10,972 nucleotides of DNA from Desulfuromonadales bacterium (GTDB lineage: Bacteria > Desulfobacterota > Desulfuromonadia > Geobacterales > Pseudopelobacteraceae), in assembly GCA_015688915.1 (NCBI GenBank), contig JAATGX010000013.1:1-10972 (forward strand). Direction: 5' to 3'. A program made the position numbers and the translations under genes. Numbering within the stretch: position 1 is the stretch's first letter; every line of letters starts with the position of its first letter. Shown here in pieces: positions 1 to 6,932 of this stretch. Under the pieces are notes generated by a model that worked only from the letters and a program-made list of their open reading frames with translations, ran no database searches and was not told the origin of the DNA.

Positions 1-1583
1 AGCGGCCGCTGCGGCAGGCCAAAGGAGATATTGCTGACCCCCAGCACCGTGGATAGTCCCAGTTTTTCCTTGACCAGCCGGATGGTCCGCAGGGTTTCGG
101 CGGCCCGTTTCTGTTCGGCGCTGACCGTCAAAGTCAGGCAATCGATGATGATATCTGCGTCCGGGATGCCCCGGCGCCGGGCCGCCGTGCGGATGCGGCG
201 GGCAATGGCCAGCCGCCCCTCGGCGGTATCCGGGATCCCCTTGTTGTCCAGGGCCAGGCCGATCACGGCGGCGCCGTATTTCTTCGCCAGCGGCAGGACC
301 CGCCTGAGACTCTTGGCCTCGCCGGAAACGGAATTGATCAGCACCTTGCCGTCGGCCGCCTTCAGGCCGACCTCCAGGGCGGCCGGGCTGGAGGAATCCA
401 GCACAAGTGGCACGCCGGCGGCCCCGCTGGCGCAAAATACGGCACGCTCCATGGCTGCCGGCTCATCGATGCCCGGGGCACCCACGTTCACGTCCAGGAG
501 CGTTGCCCCGGCAAGGACCTGTTCCATGGCCTCGCGGCGGATGTAGGCCACCTTGCCTTCGGCCAATTCCTGGGAATAGAGCTTCTTGCCGGTGGGATTG
601 ATCCGCTCGCCGATGATGCCGGTCTTGTTCCCGCCCCCCACGGCGGTCCACCCGGCGCGGCCGGAGAGCAGCGTGACGCCGGTCGTTTCCGCACGCGGTT
701 CCCAGGAGCGCTGACAACCGGACAAGGCATCCTTCATGGCGCGGATATGGGCAGGCGTCGTACCGCAGCAGCCGCCGATCACCCGTACCCCCAGGGCGAT
801 CATCCGCTCATGGTAGGCGGTCATCTCATCCGGGGTACCGGGGAAGACGGTGATGCCGTCGATCAGTTGCGGCAGACCGGCGTTTGCCTGGGAGATAAGC
901 GGCAGATGGGTGGCAACACGCATCCTGCGGAGGATGTCGTAGATGCCGTCCACGCCCAGACCGCAGTTTGAGCCGACCAGGTCGGCGCCGGCCGCGGTCA
1001 GGGTGATGGCCGCCGCCTCGGGCGGCGTGCCCAGTACGGAACGCCCATTGTCGTCAAAGGTCAGCATGGCGATCACCGGTATGTCCGGCGACACCTCGCG
1101 AATGGCGATCACCGCGGCCCGGCACTCCTTGATGTCCAGAAAGGTCTCCAGGCTGATCAGGTCGGCGCCGGCATTGATCAACGCCTCGGCCTGCTCGCGG
1201 AAGGCGGCCTTCATGGCGTCGAAGGTGACCTCGCCCAGCGGCTCGACGAACTGTCCGGTCGGTCCGATGGAGGCGCCCACGTAGGCCCTTGTCCCAGCCT
1301 CCTTGCGGGCGATCTCCACGGCGCGGGCGTTGATCTCGGCCAGCCGCCCCTCCAGCCCGTAATGGGCCAGCTTGAAGCGGGTGCCGCCAAAGGTGTTGGT
1401 GATGATGATGTCGGCGCCGGCAGCCACATAGTCACGATGCACCGAAGCCACCACATCGGGCATGGTCAGATTGAGTTCCTCCGGTGATTGTCCGGCCCTG
1501 AGTCCCCGCTCCTGGAGCATGGTTCCCATGGCTCCGTCGAGTATCAGCACCTGTTCCCGGATGGCCTCGCGGAATGGTTTCAT
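1..1583 (-). CDS. metH: Cobalamin-dependent methionine synthase, N-terminal part (runs off left edge)
   Basis: MetH transfers a methyl group from 5-methyltetrahydrofolate through cobalamin to homocysteine, giving methionine and tetrahydrofolate in the cytoplasm. The 527 complete codons visible on the minus strand are open and begin at ATG 1583. Residues 1 to about 290 form the homocysteine-binding barrel, with DGAMGTML near the start and zinc-ligand cysteines at 207 (SNCG) and 272/273 (GGCCGTTP). To my recollection this is the same numbering as the Thermotoga maritima enzyme. After a linker, TGIIGERINPTGKK opens the pterin-binding domain, followed by LLDVNVGAPG and DSSSP. The cobalamin-binding and any activation domain lie outside the window. 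The ATG overlaps the stop of the preceding GerMN gene as ATGA, and AAGGGA lies 5 nt before it, so translation is probably coupled. Family assignment is secure; whether it is the short form cannot be seen. Confidence 0.95.
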   Translation of the reverse strand, partial: MKPFREAIREQVLILDGAMGTMLQERGLRAGQSPEELNLTMPDVVASVHRDYVAAGADIIITNTFGGTRFKLAHYGLEGRLAEINARAVEIARKEAGTRAYVGASIGPTGQFVEPLGEVTFDAMKAAFREQAEALINAGADLISLETFLDIKECRAAVIAIREVSPDIPVIAMLTFDDNGRSVLGTPPEAAAITLTAAGADLVGSNCGLGVDGIYDILRRMRVATHLPLISQANAGLPQLIDGITVFPGTPDEMTAYHERMIALGVRVIGGCCGTTPAHIRAMKDALSGCQRSWEPRAETTGVTLLSGRAGWTAVGGGNKTGIIGERINPTGKKLYSQELAEGKVAYIRREAMEQVLAGATLLDVNVGAPGIDEPAAMERAVFCASGAAGVPLVLDSSSPAALEVGLKAADGKVLINSVSGEAKSLRRVLPLAKKYGAAVIGLALDNKGIPDTAEGRLAIARRIRTAARRRGIPDADIIIDCLTLTVSAEQKRAAETLRTIRLVKEKLGLSTVLGVSNISFGLPQRP

Positions 1584-2200
1584 TGACTTCCCTTCTTCGG
1601 TGTGGGTGATGGGGCGGCCCTATCGGCGTCCGGCGCGATGGGGCCGCTTTCCAGGGTATAATCGGGGGTCAACGGTTCCGCGAGGTCCAGGTGACGAAGC
1701 CGGGCTTCGGCCGCCCCGTCTATCGTCAGCCTGACCCGGGCAATGTGCGGGAAATTGGCGCAGACGGTATCGACAATGGAATAGACCGCCAGCATCTCGG
1801 CCGAGCTTCCCGACGGCAGATCATCGGCAAAGCTCCTGTTCAGATCGATCACGGCCATGTCGCCCGCGACCTGCACCGTGTTGAACGCCGCCCCTTCCGG
1901 CAGCGCCTCGTCCAGTTCCCCCACCGGACCGTTGAAGAGTTCGTCCAGCAGGTTCTTGACGCAGGCGGCCGTCTCGTTGCACGGTTCGAGCTCCCGCGCC
2001 TCCCGCGCCAGCCTGCTGCCGTCGGCCACGAAGAACAACACTGCCGTGCGTGCGCCGGACGGCTGCTGGAGATGCGGCTTGGGCGGCACCGCGCGGCTGG
2101 CCCGGTACTTCTGCCATATCAGCACGCCGAATACCAGGGCAATCACCAGAAACGGGATCAGCAGGCTGATGTTGATGCGTTTACGCCGTCCTGACGGCAT
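1580..2200 (-). CDS. Membrane-anchored GerMN-domain protein
   Basis: This 206-aa protein has a basic N-terminus (RRKR), one hydrophobic helix at about residues 11-30 and no lipobox cysteine, so it is probably held in the inner membrane with its body in the periplasm. Residues about 50-175 match the GerMN domain pattern: AVLFFVADG, a LLDELFNGP segment, GAAFNTVQVAGDMAVIDLN, a GSSAEMLAVYSIVDT helix, VRLTIDG and a final LDLAEPL. GerMN domains occur in spore GerM and in lipoproteins such as LpqB. Their role outside spore formers is not established, though a link with the cell envelope is often assumed. I chose ATG 2200 because GAGGAG (2209-2214), inside the last codons of murI, lies 8 nt before it. 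A GTG at 2209 is possible and would overlap murI by 7 nt. The stop overlaps the metH ATG. The C-terminal tail is low-complexity and Pro/Lys-rich. Confidence 0.8.
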   Translation of the reverse strand: MPSGRRKRINISLLIPFLVIALVFGVLIWQKYRASRAVPPKPHLQQPSGARTAVLFFVADGSRLAREARELEPCNETAACVKNLLDELFNGPVGELDEALPEGAAFNTVQVAGDMAVIDLNRSFADDLPSGSSAEMLAVYSIVDTVCANFPHIARVRLTIDGAAEARLRHLDLAEPLTPDYTLESGPIAPDADRAAPSPTPKKGSQ

Positions 2201-2202
2201 GG

Positions 2203-3021
2203 TCAACACTCCTCTCCATCATTGTCGAGATCCACCTGGTACACATCCTCCAGGCGACCTCCCAGGAACCGGTTGCCAACCCGGATGAAACCGGCGGGAA
2301 TGTCGCTGACATAATAGTGGTGGTTGCCGTTTTCAACGGCGGGCCGCAGCAGTTTCTTTTTCGCCAGGATCTCCGCCACGGTCCGGGCGGTTTCTTCGGC
2401 CGAATCCACCAGGGTGACACCCGGTCCCATGGTTTCGGCAATGACTGTTTTCAGCAGCGGATAGTGGGTGCAGCCAAGCACCAGGGTATCCACCCCGGCA
2501 TCCTTCAATTCCTGTAGATACGCTTGTGCCGCAAGGTGCGCCACCTGGTTGTCGGTCCACCCCTCTTCGGCCAGGGGCACAAACAGGGGACAGGCCCGGG
2601 TCAGGACACAGGCATCGGGCTTGAGACGTTTGATGGCACGGGTATAGGCGCTGCTCTTGATGGTGCCGGTCGTGCCGATCACACCGATACGGCCGCTGCG
2701 GGTCACCGCCACGGCACGCCGCGCCCCCGGCTCGATCACCCCCACCACCGGGATGGGAAACTCGCGCTTCAGCCCGTTGAGGGCAACCGCCGAGGCCGTG
2801 TTGCAGGCAACCACCAACAGCTTGATATCACGCCGGACCAGGAACGAGGTGATTTCCCGGGAATAGCGGGCCACCGTCTCCGGCGACTTGGTGCCGTAGG
2901 GGACCCGGGCCGTGTCGCCAAAGTAGATGGTGTCTTCCTGCGGGAGCGCCTTGGTGATCTCGCGCAAAACGGTCAACCCGCCCACCCCTGAATCGAATAT
3001 ACCGATAGCCTGCCAGGACAC
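2203..3021 (-). CDS. murI: Glutamate racemase
   Basis: MurI interconverts L- and D-glutamate in the cytoplasm, supplying D-glutamate for the peptidoglycan stem peptide. The 272-aa protein has the full family signature: IGIFDSGVGGLTVLRE at 6-21 (Asp10, Ser11), FGDTARVPYGTKS at 34-46, the first catalytic cysteine Cys73 in ACNTAS, and the second, Cys184, in GCTHYPLL with His186. Length is normal for the family. I chose GTG 3021 because AAGGGG ends 7 nt upstream and because the conserved core starts only five residues later. An upstream in-frame start near 3162 would add about 47 residues with no family resemblance. It is the first gene of a leftward operon with the GerMN gene and metH, and is divergent from hrcA. 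Confidence 0.95.
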   Translation of the reverse strand: MSWQAIGIFDSGVGGLTVLREITKALPQEDTIYFGDTARVPYGTKSPETVARYSREITSFLVRRDIKLLVVACNTASAVALNGLKREFPIPVVGVIEPGARRAVAVTRSGRIGVIGTTGTIKSSAYTRAIKRLKPDACVLTRACPLFVPLAEEGWTDNQVAHLAAQAYLQELKDAGVDTLVLGCTHYPLLKTVIAETMGPGVTLVDSAEETARTVAEILAKKKLLRPAVENGNHHYYVSDIPAGFIRVGNRFLGGRLEDVYQVDLDNDGEEC

Positions 3022-3072
3022 GATCTTTCCCCTTGGAACCCACGAATAAATCGATGCTGTCGAATGGGGAAC

Positions 3073-3100
3073 TATATACTCTTTTGTCCATCCGAGGCAA
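3073..3100 (-). promoter_or_regulatory. Possible murI operon promoter
   Basis: On the minus strand TTGCCT (3100-3095, four of six matches to the -35 consensus) is followed after 16 nt by TATATA (3078-3073, four of six to the -10). Transcription would start near 3066, about 45 nt before the murI GTG. It is the best sigma70-like pair in the divergent region for that direction, but both boxes are imperfect. Confidence 0.35.
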
Positions 3101-3155
3101 GCCATTTGACTGCATTTGGCGGAAATGCCGCCGGTGGCGGAATGGAGAATTGTCC

Positions 3156-3184
3156 TTGACAAATACCGTGCCGCTGATTAATTT
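3156..3184 (+). promoter_or_regulatory. Probable hrcA operon promoter (sigma70-like)
   Basis: A perfect -35 hexamer TTGACA (3156-3161) is followed after 17 nt by TAATTT (3179-3184, three of six to the consensus); ATTAAT at 3177-3182 is an alternative -10 with a 15-nt spacer. The predicted start, near 3191, is just before the CIRCE operator, the usual arrangement for HrcA-repressed vegetative promoters. Confidence 0.6.
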
Positions 3185-3195
3185 GTAAGAGAATT

Positions 3196-3222
3196 TTAGC
3201 ACTCTATCGTAACGAGTGCTAA
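3196..3222 (+). promoter_or_regulatory. CIRCE operator (HrcA binding site)
   Basis: TTAGCACTC (3196-3204), a 9-nt spacer, and GAGTGCTAA (3214-3222) form a perfect 9-bp inverted repeat identical to the CIRCE consensus. It lies just after the predicted transcription start and ends 16 nt before the hrcA ATG, so bound HrcA would block transcription initiation or early elongation of hrcA-grpE-dnaK-dnaJ. It is the only CIRCE copy I found in the window. Confidence 0.97.
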
Positions 3223-3238
3223 TTTTTTGAGGCCAGCC

Positions 3239-4270
3239 ATGGACGTGGAACTTTCACCAAGAAGCAGACAGATACTCGAAGCGATCGTCGAGGACTATAT
3301 CGCCACGGCCGAACCGGTCGGCAGCAGTATGGTCGCGCGCCGGCACGCCCTGACGCTCTCCTCGGCCACGGTCAGAAACGTCATGGCCAACCTGGAGGAG
3401 ATGGGCCTTCTGACCTCGCCCCACACCTCGGCCGGCAGGATACCCACGGAAAAGGCCTATCGCTTCTACGTGGACTCGCTCGTTGCGCTCCGTCAGGTCA
3501 CCCGCGACGAAAAGAGGCAGATCATCCGGCGGTGCCGCCAGGCAGGGGCCGGCCTGTCAAGTATCCTCAAGGAAACCAGCCGCACCCTTTCCACGCTGTC
3601 CAATTATATCGGGATCGTGGTGGCTCCCAGCTTTATCTCCGACGTGTTCCGCCACATTGAATTCCTGCGCCTCGGTCCCCACCGGGTGCTCGCCATCCTG
3701 GTGTCCACGAACGGCGTGGTCCAGAACCGTCTGGTCGAGACGGCGGAAGACATCCCGGAGGACGATCTGGTCGTAATGGGCAACTACCTGAACGAGCTGA
3801 TGCAAGGCCTCACCATCTCCCAGGCACGGGAGCGCATCATCAAGGAGATGCAATCGGAGAAGGTGCGGTACGACAGCCTCATGTCCCAGGCCTTGACCAT
3901 CAGCCAACAAGCCGTGACCATGGAGGACGACGAGATCTTCGTCGAAGGCCAGGCCCGCATCCTGGACCAGCCCGAATTCAGCGACGTGCGCCGGATGCAG
4001 GACATCTTCCGCGCCTTTGAACAGAAGGGGCACCGGCTGCAACTGCTGGGGCGCTGCATGACAGCCGAAGGGGTGCAGATCTATATCGGATCCGAGACAC
4101 CGGTCAGCCAGTCGGCCGGGGTCAGCCTGATCACCTCGCGCTTCGTCACCAGCAACAACACCATCGGCTTGCTCGGGGTCATCGGCCCGACCCGCATGGG
4201 CTACTCCAACGTCATCCCCATCGTGGACTACACGGCGCGTCTGGTGAGCAGGCTGCTCAACGAGAACTAA
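3239..4270 (+). CDS. hrcA: Heat-inducible transcription repressor HrcA
   Basis: HrcA is the dimeric repressor that binds CIRCE and switches off class I heat-shock genes, with its activity tuned by GroEL in studied species. The 343-aa protein has a winged-helix N-terminus: ILEAIVEDYIATAEPVGSS at about 12-30, the recognition region LSSATVRNVMANLEEMGLL at 40-58, then HTSAGRIPTEKAYRFYVD at 62-79. A GAF-like central domain follows, and the C-terminus carries the typical FSDVRRM and IGPTRMGYSNVIPIVDYTA blocks. ATG 3239 is preferred because GAGG (3229-3232) is 6 nt upstream; an upstream TTG at 3227 would consume that ribosome site. It heads the operon and is therefore autoregulated. Length and motifs are fully normal. 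Confidence 0.97.
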   Translation: MDVELSPRSRQILEAIVEDYIATAEPVGSSMVARRHALTLSSATVRNVMANLEEMGLLTSPHTSAGRIPTEKAYRFYVDSLVALRQVTRDEKRQIIRRCRQAGAGLSSILKETSRTLSTLSNYIGIVVAPSFISDVFRHIEFLRLGPHRVLAILVSTNGVVQNRLVETAEDIPEDDLVVMGNYLNELMQGLTISQARERIIKEMQSEKVRYDSLMSQALTISQQAVTMEDDEIFVEGQARILDQPEFSDVRRMQDIFRAFEQKGHRLQLLGRCMTAEGVQIYIGSETPVSQSAGVSLITSRFVTSNNTIGLLGVIGPTRMGYSNVIPIVDYTARLVSRLLNEN

Positions 4271-4307
4271 GCCGGCGCATTGCCCGATTACCACTAACTT
4301 AGAGTAA

Positions 4308-4325
4308 AGGAACCATAGGAACCAT
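4308..4325 (+). repeat. 9-bp tandem duplication covering the grpE ribosome site
   Basis: AGGAACCAT occurs twice in direct succession (4308-4316 and 4317-4325). The second copy ends in the first two bases of the grpE ATG. The AGGA of the second copy is only 3 nt from the ATG, too close for good initiation, whereas AAAGGA of the first copy is 11 nt away. The duplication therefore offers two candidate Shine-Dalgarno positions. Confidence 0.7.
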
Positions 4326-4914
4326 GAAAAGACACGATTATGATCATGTAAGGAACGAAACGGGTACGGACAGTGCCGAACATGCTGCTTCCGGCAGCGA
4401 TGCGACCGCCACCGCGGGGCCGCTCACTCCCGAGGAACACATCCATCACCTTGAAGAGCAACTGGCCGCCAAGACCAGAGAATGCGGTGAGAACTGGGAC
4501 CGTTTCCTCCGTGAACGGGCCGATCTGGAGAACTAAAAAAAACGGGCCAGCCGCGAAAAAGAGGAACTGCTCAACTATTGCACCAAGTCGCTGATCGAGG
4601 AGATCCTGCCGGTCGTGGACAACCTTGAGCGGGCCCTTACCCATGCCAGTGAAGAGGACAACTCGGCGGTCGTGGAAGGCATTCGCATGACCCACTGCAT
4701 ACTTCTGGGCGCCCTGAAGAAGTTCGGCGTCACCGTTGTGGAGGCGATCAGCGTCCCCTTTGACCCGGCCTTTCACCAGGCCATGACCCAGGTACCGACG
4801 GACCAGCATCCGCCCAACACCGTCGTGGAGGAATTCCAGAAGGGATACCTTCTGAAGGAGCGGCTGCTGCGGCCCGCCATGGTGGCGGTCTCGACAGCGC
4901 TCAAAACGGACTGA
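4324..4914 (+). pseudogene. grpE: Nucleotide exchange factor GrpE, interrupted by an in-frame TAA
   Basis: GrpE is the homodimeric exchange factor that removes ADP from DnaK and is normally needed for the chaperone cycle. The frame from ATG 4324 to TGA 4914 would give a GrpE of 196 positions, a normal length, but codon 71 (4534-4536) is TAA. Upstream lies an acidic leader and the start of the coiled coil (HHLEEQLAAKTRE, then RERADLEN). Downstream, in the same frame, come KKRASREKEELLNY, LIEEILPVVDNLERAL, FDPAFHQAM and the beta-wing signature KGYLLKERLLRPAMV. Homologues, as I recall them, read ENYKKR or ENYRKR here, so the TAA replaces a tyrosine codon. A single C-to-A or T-to-A change beside the A run (now 4535-4542) would explain it. 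No other damage is visible. If real, the products are a 70-aa fragment and perhaps a 99-aa fragment restarted at GTG 4615 (GAGGAG 12 nt upstream). Sequence or assembly error is a serious alternative. Confidence 0.9.
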
Positions 4915-4919
4915 ATGGC

Positions 4920-4956
4920 GAGGGGGTAACTTTTTTTCCCCCTCCCCTTGTTTTTT
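4920..4956 (+). promoter_or_regulatory. Hairpin with T tract between grpE and dnaK (possible attenuator)
   Basis: GAGGGGG (4920-4926) and CCCCCTC (4938-4944) form a 7-bp GC-rich stem closing an 11-nt T-rich loop. CCC, TTG and a T6 tract (4951-4956) follow. This resembles a weak intrinsic terminator or an mRNA-processing hairpin that could adjust dnaK relative to hrcA-grpE. The gap between stem and T tract makes it non-canonical. Confidence 0.35.
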
Positions 4957-4995
4957 GGGAAAACGATGACTAACTTGAACAGAGAAAGACCTGAT

Positions 4996-5002
4996 AAGGA
5001 GG
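4996..5002 (+). promoter_or_regulatory. Strong dnaK ribosome binding site
   Basis: AAGGAGG is a perfect anti-16S match, 10 nt before the dnaK ATG at 5013. It is the strongest ribosome site in the operon and fits the high synthesis rate of DnaK. Confidence 0.85.
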
Positions 5003-5012
5003 AAGATACATT

Positions 5013-6932
5013 ATGAGCAAGGTAATCGGAATCGACCTGGGAACCACCAACTCCTGCGTCGCAATCATGGAGGGTGGTGAGCCGGTCGTTATCGCCAACT
5101 CCGAGGGTAGCCGCACAACCCCCTCGATGGTGGCGTTCGCGGAAAACGGCGAGCGGCTGGTTGGTCAGCAGGCCAAGCGCCAGGCGGTCACCAACCCGGA
5201 AAACACTCTCTATTCCATCAAGCGCCTGATCGGGCGCAAGTTCGATACGGAGGCGGTAAAGAAAGACATCGCCATCTCCCCCTTCAAGATCGTCAAGGCG
5301 GATAACGGCGATGCCTGGGTCGAGGTGCGCGGCAAACGCTATTCCCCGCCCGAGATCTCGGCCATCGTGCTGCAGAAGATGAAAAAGACCGCCGAGGACT
5401 ACCTGGGCGAAACCGTTACCGACGCCGTGATCACCGTACCGGCCTACTTTGACGACTCCCAGCGCCAGGCCACCAAGGACGCGGGCAAGATCGCCGGGCT
5501 GAACGTCCTGCGCATCATCAACGAACCGACCGCCGCTGCCTTGGCCTATGGCCTGGACAAAAAGAAGGAAGAAAAGGTCGCCGTGTTCGACCTGGGGGGC
5601 GGCACCTTCGATATCTCCATCCTGGAGCTGGGCGACGGGGTCTTCGAGGTCAAGTCCACCAATGGCGACACGTTCCTGGGAGGCGAGGATTTCGACCAGT
5701 TGGTGATCGACTGGATCGCCGACGAGTTCAAAAAGGATCAGGGCATCGACCTGCGCGGCGACAAGATGGCCCTGCAGCGCCTGAAAGAGGCGGCTGAAAA
5801 GGCCAAATGCGAGTTGTCGAGTTCGGTTGAAACCGATATCAACCTCCCCTTTATCACCGCCGACGCATCCGGTCCCAAGCACCTGACCCTGAAACTCTCC
5901 CGCGCCAAGCTGGAGTTGATCTGCGCCCAGTTGCTGGCCAAGCTGGAAGGTCCCTGCCGCACCGCCCTCAAGGATGCCGGGCTGTCGGCTTCCGATATCG
6001 ACGAGGTGATCCTGGTAGGGGGCATGACCCGCATGCCTGCCGTGCAGAAGAAGGTCGAGGAGATCTTCGGCAAGACGCCCAACAAGGGGGTCAACCCGGA
6101 TGAGGTGGTTGCCATCGGCGCCAGCATTCAGGGGGGCGTGCTCAAGGGAGACGTCAAGGATGTGCTGCTCCTTGACGTAACGCCGCTTTCCCTGGGGATC
6201 GAAACCCTGGGGAGCGTCCTGACCAAGTTGATCGAGAAAAACACCACCATTCCCTGCCGCAAGAGCCAGGTGTTCTCCACCGCGGCCGACAACCAGCCGG
6301 CCGTCTCCATCCACGTTCTCCAGGGGGAACGGGAAATGGCCCGGGACAACAAGACCCTCGGCAACTTCGAACTGTCCGGCATCCCGCCGGCACCGCGCGG
6401 CGTACCCCAGGTCGAGGTCACCTTCGACATCGATGCCAATGGTATCGTGCATGTGTCGGCCAAGGACCTGGGCACCGGCAAGGAGCAGTCCATCCGCATC
6501 ACCGCTTCCTCGGGGCTTTCCAAGGAAGAGATCGACAAGATGGTGCGCGACGCCGAGGCCCACGCCGAGGATGACAAGAAGAAGCGCGAGGCCATCGAGG
6601 CCCGCAACCATGCCGACAGCATGGTCTACAGCACCGAGAAGTCGCTCAAGGAATTCGGCGATAAGATCGATGCCGTTGAAAAAGGGAGCATCGAGAACAA
6701 GATCGCCGAACTGAAAAAGGTCATGGAGGGCGAGGACGCGGAGGCCATCAAGAAGGCCACCGATGAACTGGCCCAATCGGCCCACAAATTGGCCGAGGCC
6801 ATGTACGCCAAGACCCAGCCCGGAACGGACGAAGCCGCCCCGGGTGCCGAGCAGGCCGCACACTCGGCCAACAAGGACGAAAAGGTCGTTGACGCGGACT
6901 TTGAAGAGGTCAAGGACGAGAAAAAGAAGTAG
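5013..6932 (+). CDS. dnaK: Chaperone protein DnaK (Hsp70)
   Basis: DnaK is the cytoplasmic ATP-driven Hsp70 that binds exposed hydrophobic peptides during folding and stress. The 639-aa length is typical. The nucleotide-binding domain (about 1-383) has the phosphate-1 motif IGIDLGTTNSCVA near residue 5, NEPTAAALAYGL, phosphate-2 DLGGGTFDIS from Asp193, and ILVGGMTRMPAVQ. The conserved interdomain linker VLLLDVTP runs from residue 384. The substrate-binding domain follows (LGIETLG, FSTAADNQPAVSIHVLQGE, FDIDANGIVHVSAKD). Then come the helical lid and a disordered acidic tail ending with VVDADFEEVKDEKKK, the usual bacterial ending. The gene is uninterrupted. It lies 98 bp after grpE and 181 bp before dnaJ, in the HrcA/CIRCE operon. 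The opposite strand is open for 696 codons, which is treated as a coding shadow. Confidence 0.98.
   Translation: MSKVIGIDLGTTNSCVAIMEGGEPVVIANSEGSRTTPSMVAFAENGERLVGQQAKRQAVTNPENTLYSIKRLIGRKFDTEAVKKDIAISPFKIVKADNGDAWVEVRGKRYSPPEISAIVLQKMKKTAEDYLGETVTDAVITVPAYFDDSQRQATKDAGKIAGLNVLRIINEPTAAALAYGLDKKKEEKVAVFDLGGGTFDISILELGDGVFEVKSTNGDTFLGGEDFDQLVIDWIADEFKKDQGIDLRGDKMALQRLKEAAEKAKCELSSSVETDINLPFITADASGPKHLTLKLSRAKLELICAQLLAKLEGPCRTALKDAGLSASDIDEVILVGGMTRMPAVQKKVEEIFGKTPNKGVNPDEVVAIGASIQGGVLKGDVKDVLLLDVTPLSLGIETLGSVLTKLIEKNTTIPCRKSQVFSTAADNQPAVSIHVLQGEREMARDNKTLGNFELSGIPPAPRGVPQVEVTFDIDANGIVHVSAKDLGTGKEQSIRITASSGLSKEEIDKMVRDAEAHAEDDKKKREAIEARNHADSMVYSTEKSLKEFGDKIDAVEKGSIENKIAELKKVMEGEDAEAIKKATDELAQSAHKLAEAMYAKTQPGTDEAAPGAEQAAHSANKDEKVVDADFEEVKDEKKK

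Noticed and set aside
3022..3162. Upstream extension of murI by about 47 codons
   Set aside because: The added residues have no similarity to the family and would overlap the hrcA promoter. GTG 3021 has a good ribosome site and leaves a normal length.
3557..4294. A 245-codon minus-strand frame opposite hrcA
   Set aside because: It is antisense to a clear hrcA gene, rich in His, Asp and Gly, and shows no recognisable fold or start signal.
4535..4542. Rescue of grpE by slippage on the A8 run
   Set aside because: The TAA lies at the beginning of the run and the frame is the same on both sides. Slippage within the run cannot remove the stop, and a single-base shift would break the downstream frame.
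4974..4979. CTTGAA before dnaK, resembling a sigma32 -35 box
   Set aside because: No CCCCAT-like -10 element follows at the required spacing, and a CIRCE site already heads the operon.
4773..6863. A 696-codon open frame on the minus strand, antisense to dnaK and the end of grpE
   Set aside because: Long antisense frames opposite dnaK are a known by-product of its codon usage. The translation is rich in Gly, Leu, Val, Asp and His without any domain I recognise, and it has no ribosome site or independent promoter I can defend.
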